From NCBI GenBank assembly GCA_013396915.1, contig VWZL01003483.1, positions 812 to 64,811 on the forward strand: DNA of 64,000 nucleotides, written 5' to 3'. Positions 38,360-50,600 of the stretch are shown here, one piece after another. The stretch is from Stercorarius parasiticus (taxonomy: Eukaryota > Chordata > Aves > Charadriiformes > Stercorariidae). The notes below the pieces were generated by a model, which saw nothing but the letters and a program-made list of their open reading frames with translations, searched no databases and was not told the origin of the DNA. Numbering within the stretch: the first letter of the stretch is position 1; each line of letters opens with the position of its first letter. A program made the translations under genes and the position numbers.

Positions 38360-41300
38360 GTCTCTAGCATTTGGGTTTGCCAGCACTCCTTCTGGAGCCT
38401 TCCGATACTGCCCAAAACCAAACACCTCCTGACGCCGAACCCTTTCTCCAGCACTGCAGCACAAACCGCCTTTTCACTCCCCGGGGACAGACACATCCCC
38501 CACTGTCCAGGCATAATGTTGTTCAAAAGATTCTAATAAACAAGTTATCCTTCAAAGCATTATGAAACAATTCCTACCCTGATACACTCTTAATAAGGAA
38601 ACACAAAAAAATAAAACCCCTGCTCTCCTGTACTTCTTCCTCCCCTTCACTAATAGACATCTTCCATTAAAAAAAAATCTTCAATCAGAAGAAGAAAAGA
38701 GGAAGATTAATTAGACATTTGCTATCTAAACAAGTCCTACTCTCAAAAGAAAACATAATCGTCTCTATGCAGGAAACCTCTCTGTGTAAACATATTAAAC
38801 TTTCAATCATCAGTATACAAGGATATTAGAGAAAAAGAGTATTATCTGAAGCAGAATTACCTTCTAGTCATAATGTTTGCCATTTAAGTGTCTGAGTACA
38901 AAGAAACAGAGACCAATACAGTGGGAACTCAAAATTAATACAGCATGATAGGACTGAGATTCTGTAATTATTTCCCTTTTAATGCATATTGGGTAGAAGA
39001 AACAAGTTCTCAATTATCAAAATGTCTTTGGGGGTGGGAACTAGCTTAGGCATCTTCATTCTGCTGTATTACGCTTCATATGTCTGCTGGCCTGTATACC
39101 TTCTGTCAACTGCCTTAATAGTGATGTGAAACGCTGCAGATTAGAGAAAGAAAATTGGGGGGAAGCTTTATTATCTTTTTTTTTTAAAAAAAAACTTCCC
39201 AACAGTAAACAAAACTGTTTAAAAAGGAAGACCAGCACAGCAAGGCAATGTCTCTTCATCGGTGGATTGTCTCCCAAGCACTCATTCTTCTAATATACAG
39301 ACATTCAGGTGGAAGTCCTTCAAAGTCTGATTAAATACACACTAAAATATTCTACTACCTCACAACTTTCAAACATCTTACCATCACATTTAATTTTTAT
39401 CTTTCAATTTTACGTAGGACATATGTTAATCTCTGAAAAGCTGAATTTGACCTTGAGAAAAGTCCTTCAGTTAATTTTACTTCAGTATCCTATAGGTTAC
39501 AACATATTTTACCTTGACTATCATCAGGATTTACAGCCAACCATGTCCAATATTTATCAGCTTGTCTGACTTTAATTATAATAAGCATGGAGCTAATTTC
39601 AAATACCACATCTATCAGATTAAGTTCTCAAAAACTCTCAGCAAAGTCCAAGCATGAATGCTAACTAGGGTAACATGGACTTCCTTGTGCTACTCATTTT
39701 ATATCATGCATTAATAATGGAATGCTGACTGAACAAGGAGAAGTCAGGGAGAAGAAACTTCATTGCATGGTGAAGACAGCAGTACCAGGGCTGTCTTACC
39801 TTGGGAAGCCCCTGATAACCAAGTGCTGGGCATACACTATGGTATATGCTGGAAAGCATAGATTTTCCATTTGATATACCAGAGAGACAGAGGGGGAAAA
39901 AGCAGGAATATGAGAAAATTCTAGAAGGCAGTCCGCTGACAGTACTTAAACACACAGTCTCCTCTGGGTTTGCCAGATACTTTATGTTCACAAATCAGCA
40001 TCACCTTACCTACATAGCCTGACCTTGACCAAAAAAAAAAAAAAANNNNNNNNNNNNAAAAAAAAAAACAACAGTCTCCAGGACAGACCAAACACAACAA
40101 ATTTAATCTGGAAAGCAAAGTGGTAAAGAAGGCTACCAGGGCTACATGGAAATAAAGTTATAACTTGAAAAGCTTTATAGCTCTAACAAAAACACGCACT
40201 ACTCATCTCCAGGGGGTTTTGTGTTGTTTTTTTTCATATGTTTACTTGCAAAGACAGTATACATAGCTAACATTTGTCCTGTGTGCACACAGAGAATCTA
40301 GCACAATTGTACATGGTTTCAATGAAGATATGTTCCTATGAAGCCTGAATGTCATGCATTAGTTCTTACCCTCCAACTTAATAACGCTGACTTATTTGGA
40401 GCCTGGAAAGCTAGGTGTTGATCTGCAAAAAAAAAGAAATTTGCATTTTTCCCCCCAGAAGATTCACTTTTTTTTTTTTTCACGTATCTAAATGATACCA
40501 AACCAAACTCCTATTCCTACAAGCTTTTTCTATGCTATCTCTGTATTTAAAGCTGACTTTCTAATTACAGACTCCAGGTAACTGACATTCATCAAGGTAA
40601 GCACAAACTGCCTTTGCTCTTTGTTTACAAAGATGCATAGACATTTGTATGCCTATCGCTCTGTATATGCGTGTGCAGATAAGTAATGTATGCATGCATT
40701 ACACACTTCCAGGCAGCTTGAGGACATGAACACAAACACAAAAACGCACCCTTTGAAATAAGTCTAAGCACATATGTGCATGGGTGTTGTGTGCATATGG
40801 GTTTATCCCGTTATTCTCCTATCCCTTACTGATTCTCCAACACTGCCAATTAGTCTCAGCAACAGGTGGCTGGCCTTAAGGAGAGGCATGCAAAATAAAC
40901 CGCACTTTCTCAAAAAGCTGGCTCTGCTTTCTTAGCTGCTCTGCTGTGGCACAGTACAAGCAGCCGCTATCAAAGAGGCATGTACCTAATTGCGAAGACT
41001 GCAGGGAAAGGATGACAACCAGCTCCCGATTAGCCCCCCTGATTAATGTTACCCAAATGACTCCACAGCTTTTCATGTCGGGAGGGAAAGCTCACAAGCG
41101 GAGGAAGGACAGAACCGTAACGCAGGCCACGAGATTTACATCTGAGCGAAGCCTCTGAAGCAATGTGTGATCACAAAGGGAGAAAGGCAGATCATTTTGA
41201 AGGCTCTGACATGCAGCCGCAGCAACTAAAGTGAGATATAAGCCTTGCTGCATAGTGTGACAGTGGTTATGGCTTCTCACCAATTACTTCTAATAGGGGC

Positions 41301-44300
41301 TGCTCCATTCCCCATTGCTGTATGAAGTGAGTAGGGAGACAAAGACTGCACCTTAAATAGACACAATAACTGCAAAGTGCATGGCTGTCAGATGAACCAC
41401 AAATGAACACAGAAGCCACTTCAAACTTAATAAATACTGATCTAACTTCCTCACCCTTAAAGAGAACAAAACTGCCTGTGAGCACACTGAGGCCCCTCCC
41501 AAAGTTCGTACTTCAGAAAGAAACAACCAATGGTTCGATAATCCCTTACCTTATTAAGCACTTTGGGTCAAAGTGTCAAACAGAGGAGGAAGAACCTTCT
41601 CCAACAAGAATGCTTAACAAATACAACCCCTATTATGAAGTAATGGTCAAAGTTTCTTTTCAAAACTGATGATAAAGTAGGACCATACCACCTTTTCCCT
41701 AAAAGTAAAAATGCACATGAGGTTTGTTTGAGATGTATGAACAACTAGAATCTACGTTGGCTTCTGTTACTACCATTTTACTAAGAAATGCTAGGGGCTG
41801 AACCTCAGCTCACCATAGCCATCAACTTCCTTTGTGATAAATATTTATCCCTTTTAAAAGAGCAAACAAATCTAACACCACCACCACCCTGCCCCGTATC
41901 TGAGACCTGAACATTTGAGAAAAGCTGTGGAAAAGTCACAGCAAGACAGACATGAACATTCCTTGGTCTTAGTATTAGATTTAGGACTGCTGCAATCCAT
42001 GGGATAACTGGAAGGTTGTGGGCCAATGCATGTAAACCTGATTGATGAAGGCCACATGCAAACTACTCTGAGTGATACGAACAAGGTGCATTGAAGTCTG
42101 ATTGACTGATTTGTGCCAGGATTCGTATGACTGATGAGGACATCTACATGCAAACGTGGCTGGTAGGAGTACATATAAATCCTTCTCAATGAGGATCTGC
42201 TGAGACATTAGACTGAAATAGGGAAGATTCCATTAAATTCCAGTAAAATTCAGTTTTGCCACATTTTTTAAAAATGTAAAAACATATCCAAGTGGCAAAA
42301 CAGTCACTGGACCAAGCACTTAGATCACATTAAAGACCAATGGAACTTGGTCATCTCCCTGCCATTGGACCTCCAAAAACTTCGCCTTGGAAATTACATA
42401 AAGTTCAAAGCATAGAGACAAGGCATCTTGCCAGCTTCTGTGGTCTTTAAGTTTAAGAAATATTTTGGCTTTATTTTATTTTAAAGATACGACATTTCAT
42501 ACCAACAGGTCAAGTTCTGTAAGAGACACCCCACACTAAGACAGGCTGTAGGGAGATTCTGGTGTCTGAAAACATGGCTACATCCTACACAAGATTTTCT
42601 AATGAAAAACTTGTTTGTGGATGCATTTACATGTTTCAAATAAACAAACTAGAAATTAACATCACACATTGCCATTTCTATATAATTACTACAGTAATAA
42701 ACAGCAATAAACACTAAATGTTTAAAATCCTTCTTTCAGATCATCATCAGAGTCTTTCCTTTTTCCTTAAAAAATAAAATTTTTTAAAAAAATGCTATTT
42801 TCCTCTAACAAAAGATCTCTTTAGTACATAAAGAATTAGCTAGATAAAAAGCAGCCATCCTCCCACCCAAGACATATGGGAAAGAAAGTTATTTGCATAT
42901 AGCCCCACAGGTCTCCTTTTGCTTGCCAATTTCCAGTCTTTAAATCATTATTAAGGACAAAAAAAAAAACCAAACAGCTGCTAATTTTTGTTAGCATGTT
43001 TTGCTAAAGAGAATACTCAATATCAATTCCTCATAGCAGCATTTCACACAGGTGATTTTTTTTTTTTTTTTCCAAGTTAGGTGGGTAATATAAATAAGAA
43101 CATTCGGGAACACATTGATCTAAAATCTCCAAAATCACTGACATTTACACACAAAAGCCGTAGGTATTCTTACCTCCTAATTTTCTAATAAATCCATGAC
43201 AAAAAAAATGCCCCTATAGATTCTGCTGGAGCAATATTTGAAAAACAGCAGTGACCACAAATAAGAGGAAATTCGACTAGGCTTTTGCTTTTCTAAACAA
43301 TCATTTGGAATCCCCTGATGGTTCTCTTGATGTTCTAACGCTTAAGCTTTCATCGTTACTATGAAACAAAGATCTAATTAGCTATTGTTCTGCAAGATAG
43401 CAAGAGTAATCTTTCTTCCTGCATTAATATTAAAAGCCCGCAATGAAAATGCATTCCTCTCCTGCAAAGGGTCAGAACTTCTCAAATACTCCCCCCTGCC
43501 CCAGATGATTATTAGTTTTGTAAGGATTTTCCTTTCCCTCAGGTGGCACTGCCAGCCCTTCTGCAGCAGAAGGGTCTCAAATTTGTCTGGTTTTACTATA
43601 AAGTGATTAATAGCCACAGTGCACAGAAGTCTCAAGCAAAGGAAAAGGCCACCTTCAGAGGAATTTTTTTAAAGTGAACAAGAGAAAGGCACATGTTGCA
43701 TTAGCCATGGCAAAATTCAATTTTTTTGGCAGATCTTAAGAAAGCACAGTGACTACTGTAGATCAAGGTTTTTAAAAACCATTTTAGAGATAGTTTATTC
43801 CATCCCAATCCATTATTCATTCTAACAACAGTGAGTCTTCCTGACATCAGCAAGATAAAATACAGAAGATTAACACACAAAAGGGATTAAACACTGGAAC
43901 TTCAGCAACAAACCCTTTTCCTGAGCAATGGCAGTCATGAGTCCTGTAGTTTTGTGTTTGACAGTTGGATTACCTCATATTTAATCATGTCTAATTAAAA
44001 CTTTTAGCACCCTTGAATCTTCTATAAGACCTTTTTCTTTTGGGATTCCCTAACTGTCAAACCCAAGGGAGCACCTGCTGCTGTTGGGCTGATTATTTGC
44101 TGTCTAATAGTTTGCCATTGAGTTCCCAGGGCAATCTTTTGCGCAGCAGGAACTTGGACCACTGCCTTGTGTTGACCACCTATTTTTTTTCGAAATTTAC
44201 AGAAAAGTCTCAAGGCCCCAGTTAGATTGGTTTCAAAATGGTGAACAATATCAAAATTATTCAGGACACAAGCAGCCAGACAGATGATCTCACATGTGCA

Positions 44301-44600
44301 GAGTATAATCGCAGAAGCCATATATTTTTCAGGAATGAAGTAAAATTCAACAGAAACTGAACAATCCAGTCCTTGCACACGTGTAGACAGCCCGTTCTGC
44401 AAACAGTTGTATGTGTTTCAATTTGAGGTTATATTTAGCCTTTACAGTCCCTCTATTCAGTCTAAAGATAGAGCACTTGGCACACACATGCATTTTGCAG
44501 GATAGGAGCTGACGCTGTTGTGGCATGGATGGTATCAGGCCTGCTGCTTAAAAGTGCCTCATGCAGGTGTTTCCTCACATCAGGCAGACCTTTCTGCCCC
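38360..44600. other. GRID1 intron, unique sequence
   Basis: No gene was seen. It holds the poly-A/gap at 40031-40068, a 12-bp palindrome at 40768-40779, a T-run at about 43054-43070 and a repeat-free, comparatively GC-rich block at about 40940-41230 (candidate conserved element). Frames up to 126 codons (44022-44402 minus) are unrecognised. Confidence 0.6.
40031..40068 (+). repeat. Poly-A tract containing a 12-N gap
   Basis: A15, then 12 Ns (40046-40057), then A11. The true length is unknown. No retroposed sequence was recognised immediately before it, so it is called a simple repeat. Confidence 0.9.
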
Positions 44601-44601
44601 A

Positions 44602-44612
44602 GGATTCGAACT
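44602..44612 (-). promoter_or_regulatory. Pol III B-box-like motif, possible SINE head remnant
   Basis: The minus strand reads AGTTCGAATCC, one base from the classic B box GGTTCGAATCC. The surrounding T-arm-like stem is poor and no acceptor stem, D-arm or anticodon arm could be built, so this is not a tRNA gene. A decayed tRNA-derived SINE or chance are the options. Confidence 0.25.
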
Positions 44613-47600
44613 CAGGAGTCATTCTGAGTATTTTAGACAGGCTATAAATTCTCCAGTTCCGTTCCTGTGATTACTCATTTATATCTGAATTTCAAGGAGA
44701 CTATTCACTCATTTAAATTTACACTGGTACCTCAGTTCTTGCATAATTAGAGAATCATGTACATGTCCTTTCACTGAAAATGAAAGTAATAAAGTTTTCA
44801 TCTTTATTCTTTGGTATTTAAACCAACCCAATCCAGATTCTCTAATGTAAACAAGAAAACAAAACTCAAGTCTACAAAAGAAACTTCCTTCTCTCCTTCC
44901 CCCCCAAATGAAGCTTTTAGTGAAGTTTTAAGCTGTATTTTTTTAAAACGTACTGCAATGAAGTTGCTGAGCCAGTGAAATTAAGCCCTTCTACCACTGT
45001 CACTACACAAGCTAAGCCCATAAAGGGAAGCAGCCAAATCTCACTAACTTTGTAGTTTTCACTCTTGCCACTTAAGTCTAGTAAGAATTTTTTCAATCAC
45101 ATCATGTTATAAACCATCAAATGATTTTCTGATGCAGCTGTCTGAAGAGGCCCTAAATGTCTTATTGTTCTCTGACAAAACCACAAACATTCAACATTTC
45201 TATTATTGCTAGCTACCTAATTTTCTGTCTGTTACTGTTGCACAGCAGGAATTATGAAACCAGATCCAAAGTGAACTGGCCAAATTACAGTAATCCAAAC
45301 AGAGAGTATTACTGGATACTCCGTAGAAGCCTACAAATACAAGGTCTGCTTCAGTTCTGCATACAGAGATGGACAGAAAACACAGAAGTACTGAAGAAAG
45401 GGATAATGGTGACAAAAGGGGCACTGCTATGAGCTTGGGAAGGAAGTGGACAGTCTGAGATTCCACCAAGAAAACCGCTTCTGTCACCTAATGACATTAC
45501 TACAATTGTAGCAGTGTAACACCTTCCTGTGGCCAGTTTGTGGTTACTGAGAGGGTTCTGTACTTGCCAAACTCACTTGTCTCTGGGGTTCCAACCCCTT
45601 CTGTTACCACGTTTTGTAATTTTGTTCCTTTCCAACGGTGCAAGTAGGATTTGAGAGAAAGAATACTTAAATAAATCTGTCACTAGTAGTCAGTCAACCC
45701 CATTAATTGGCCTATAATCCAACGTTTAAAGTCTCCCTCTTTCTTTGCCTCCCACCCTTCCCGGTATACGGCTGCCCTTGTTATTATTCCTTTTTTAGTA
45801 CCATAATATATTGTTTCACTTAATTGCAGCTTGTCCAGACTTCAGTGACTGCACAAGATGGGAGAGAATAAAAGGTATAAACCACCACAAAGACTCCCAC
45901 AGATACTACTTTGCACAGCAGGGAAAGAGTATATCACCAAGTATTGCTTGCTAAAGGGAGAGAGAATGTGCCTTGGGCACCAGAACTATCATCTGCAGTC
46001 CATGCTATTTTTTATTTATTTATTTTAAAATTTGATGAGCTTTTATATACTTTCATACAAGGTAATCATAACATAGCATCCTTCATGCAGAGCAACGGGG
46101 AAGATCTTCACTCAAAATTAAAGCACACTGCTGTTCCTTCAGCCAACAGGATTTCTATTACACCATAAGTGCCTTGTGGGGTATCCAGCTAGGTGTTGGT
46201 GCTCAGGCCGCGCTGACTTATGAATACAATGCCAGAATTTGACCTTTAATTATTCTTCCACAGCAGGGGGGATTCATATTCCTACTTAAAAAAATAAATG
46301 TCAGACAGACAGTTCCTTCCTGTAAATATTCAGTCATTTGAAGGATAAAGGCGATTACAGGGAAGTGTTGGTTCCAGTTAATGCATTATTCCTTTCTTAA
46401 CAAAGTTTCCTTGATGTTATAATATGGCTTTTGGAAGACACGATATATCTTAATTCCTGTTAATGGTAATGTCAAATATTTTAGTATCAGTGGGTCACAG
46501 CGAAATCACTTTCAAAATCACTGAGGAGTTGCATTAGGACAAATGAGATCTCTGGGTTACGGTCCGTAATGCAAGGAAGACATTTGGTATTTCAGGGACT
46601 GAATATTTCTAGGTCTTTTTGATATAAGCATAACAATCATTCTTCCACGGCATAGTTTCTCTATTTTCCTCACTCCGCATGGGTGCTTCGCCACAAAGAT
46701 ATTTTCCTGATGACATAAGCAAATAGTGGCTAGAGGCAGACCAGAGGAAATCACGATCCCATTGGAAATGAAATTCAAGCCAGCCATAACATATACCAGA
46801 GCTGAATTACTATCCTGAGCTCCCTTCCAAGTTTGCTATGTGACAGCTTAAGATTTATCCAGCCAAGGCTTCGATTCTTACTGATAGATGAGATAAGCTG
46901 CTGGGAAATGGGGACCATCAATAGTTCCTGACCTCATAAGGCCTTCCAATGATGAACTAAACTACTGCCTCCGAACAGTGTAACAGCAGCTATATTTCCA
47001 TTCAGAGCTGTCCCATCTCGGGGAACCATCAATGAAATTATTGCAAGGGATATCCCCACTCAATTTTCCTCTCTTTCTTGAAGCCCTCCACGAGTCTCCC
47101 ATACGTTTGTTATAGATAGCCTATGTGGGTCTTGATTACTAAAGTGAGAGATATGAAAACAAAATATCCAGTATTAAAAGGATGTCTGTAGGACTCACTG
47201 TTCCCCAGTAATGAGACTAATCCTATTTATTCAATTTGTACACAAAAAATAATGCATTATTTCCATTTAAACAAATACTATAATAACACGATGAATATTA
47301 AATCACTCTCCAATAGAACTCAGACATCCAGATTACATTCCTAATGGGCTCTGACTCTGAATAATCCAAATTGCGAAGCCTTTTTCCCTCCGCTTTTTAT
47401 TTAATTCTTCACAGTCTAATGATGCATTTGCTTCTAAAATTATTGAAGTAACTCTTAAAATAACTCCCAAAGCAACAGATCTAAACATTAAATACACCAG
47501 GACATAAACGCAGAAGGCACAAGAGTCCTGCGCAGCACAATTCAAGGAAGAGCAAAACTCTGCTACCTATGCACACCTCTGGCCAGGAAGGGAACCTTGC

Positions 47601-50600
47601 ATAGCTGTGGACAGATAGCTAGACATTAAAAACAAGTTTCAGAACCTTACTGAAATCAAAGCAAGATGCCTAGTTTATAGTCACGCAAGTATCTTAGTGG
47701 TCCAACAGTGCCCACGTCTCTGCAATTTTTATACAACAGAACAAGCACAGCCGCCTCATCTTGTAGGATGATGCATTAAACTGTAAATTGCTCAGCTGCT
47801 GTGATAAAAGAACCTCACTAAATGGATAGTTTAATGTAAAGTCATAAGGGTAGCATATAACAGATAACTTCAGTATTGGCTGAGTGTACAACCTGGGGTT
47901 CTGCTCTGAGCCCAGACAACTCCAAGTGCTTCGAGATCCACACAGCTGAGGGGGTCTCCGCAGTTTCACACCGACTACTTCTTAAGAGAGGGAGTACTGA
48001 GATACAAACTTGTACAATAGAAATCCCAAGAGTCTTTCACTGACGGGAAGTCATATTTCTTCATTTTCTAAAATTTCCTGATTTAATAACCTCCTAGGCA
48101 GACTACAGAACTTATCTTTGCATCTCTCTCCACCTGAAAAAAAAAAAAAATCAGTCAAGCTTTGCTTATCCTTCTTGATCATTGCCCCTGTTTTTTTCAG
48201 CTATGGAAAAGTATCTTGCTGTCCTGCTTGCTGTTACAAATTAACAGATTATCTTGTATTTCCATGAGGACTCAGAGAACAGCCCTTGTGTTTGTTTTAA
48301 TTCACAGTATGAATGATACTTATTTCATATGCCACGAAGATCACTGCAGTACACACTGTTTGCGGTCTGAACTTGTCTTTTCAGAAAAAAAAAAAAAAAG
48401 AAGGAAAAAGAAATTGTGGCTTCACATTTAAATGCAATCTTGTATTGCACGGATCAGATCTTTCCAGTTCTCGGATGCTGAACAAAAGGCTGGCTCTTTC
48501 TTATAATTTTCCTACATTATGTATACACAAATGCAGTAGTGTACCACTTTACAAATACATGAATATATCACAAGCATATGAATACTGTGCAGGAGTGGTA
48601 ATAGCACGCATTTATTAATAGACACATAATATGTAGAAAACCATTTTGACCCTCAGGGCTCTCTCAAAATTACATTCCCTGCCATACTTTTCCTTTAAAA
48701 AGATTTCAGGAGTTTTACATTCATTGTGGTCCTCAAGATTAATCCCTTCTATAAAGACAATGACTAATAATGTTATCTCTTCTGTAATATACTCAGCCAC
48801 CATGCTTTCCAAGCAGAGGAGAAACGAAAATAAAGCTTCAGAGTACATTCAGTCGCTGTTTATTATCAATCAGCAGAGAAAAGGAGTAGTCTTGGCCAAA
48901 GCTCCAGCCCCAGCCTATGGGTGCCGAAGAAAGCCAGCAAACCCATCAAAAAGCTTAGTCATAAGAAAAATAAAGAAATAAAACACAGTATCTAAATACA
49001 AGAAATAAGAGGAGGAGAAGGAATGGGATTTCTCTCTCAATAAGGAAGACAGAGCAGTGATGGATATAACAAAAAAGAACAATTTCCATGCAGGATGAAA
49101 GCCAGTCCTGCCCAGGATGGCATCAGAAAGATTACTAGGAGAGCTCAGGCAGAGGCAGGAAGGGAGCAGAGGCAATACATTCCCTTGCTTCCATATATGA
49201 ACTCATGTATATATTTACTCACAAACATACACACACTCCTATACCACTTTCCTTGAAATCCATACATAAATATACACGTGTGTCCATATATGTGTAATCT
49301 CTCCCTCTCCCCTACCACTTTCCATGAAAGACAACAGAAACTGGGAACCTATTCACCAAAGTTCACTGCATATTGAAATATGCAAATATATTTTCTCAGA
49401 ATGATACTACTACTGCCTTAAGCCCTACATACAACCTCCTGGACAGACTTCTATCCTTCTGCTGTTCAATTTCCAGCTATGCATTTATTGAACAATTTCT
49501 AAATGGATGTATAAACATTCGCTCTCTAACAAATGGGAACTAAAGAGACTCCCTTCTGGAATTAGTTCCTCAGATTCCCTGCTCAAGTACACCAAATCAT
49601 CCTTACATTACTCCTTGTCATTCACACATGCCTGAACAAAGAGTTTAGCCTTATGCCACGGCTTGAAAAGTCAAGAGATTCTAACTACCATCAGTCAGGG
49701 AAAGAAAGTCCAAGAACTTAGGACCTTCTACAGATGACATCTACAATTTTCAAAGACCTCTCTGTTCAAAATGAATTAATTTGCACCCTCCAGTTCCAGG
49801 CTGCTGAACTTTGCACTGTCTTCAGACAGTGTGAGCTGTATTACGAAACATTTCTCTGTTTCAGAATACGATGGCCAATAGCCAATAGCTTCTGCAAAGT
49901 TGAGCCTGGAGACTGTTACAATAAGTTGAAAAAGAGACAGTAAAGAATGCACAATGAATGCCTTCAGGACTAGATCAATAATCACTTTTGATCGGATGAC
50001 TGAGCTGAAAAACTGGTAGAAAACTGCTTCTAATAAAGCCTTTAATTTTTCCATAAGCTCCCCCCCAGAAATATACTTCTGAAGTCTTTTAAAATACAAA
50101 CTGATTTTGAAAATAACTGTTTTGAGTAACGAGTGCAAGACTACTGTTTTCAGAGTGTCACTCCATGGTATTTTTGATTTTTCAAAAGAACTTGGATCCT
50201 CTCTTTGCAAAATATTTTCAAACTATTTGAAAGGTCAAAATTATTTCCTTAACTTGCCTTGAATTTATGAGTGAGACAAGTTGCCTGAAACTTACTGTCC
50301 AAAGATCTCTGACTGGCTTCTACTGCCATTGACCTTCCAGGTAGGTTATGCTAGCACTCATTCAGAATAAAGGCTTTACCATAACTTTAAGATCATTTGT
50401 ATATCATATCAGGCATTGCCCCAAAAGTATTTAGTGAATAGCTTTTATGCGAAACAACCTCTGTCCACTCCTCCCATACCCTGCGAGGAATTGGGGGGGT
50501 TAGAGAGGGGGAGGTCTTACTTCTGCTCTTAGCACACTTACTCATATACCTTAAAAATCAAAGTACAAAAATTAATGTATAAGTAATATTTGAAGTGAAA

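Noticed and set aside
44595..44620. tRNA gene on the minus strand
   Set aside because: Only a B-box-like T-loop is present; the T-stem pairs poorly and no acceptor, D or anticodon arms can be formed.
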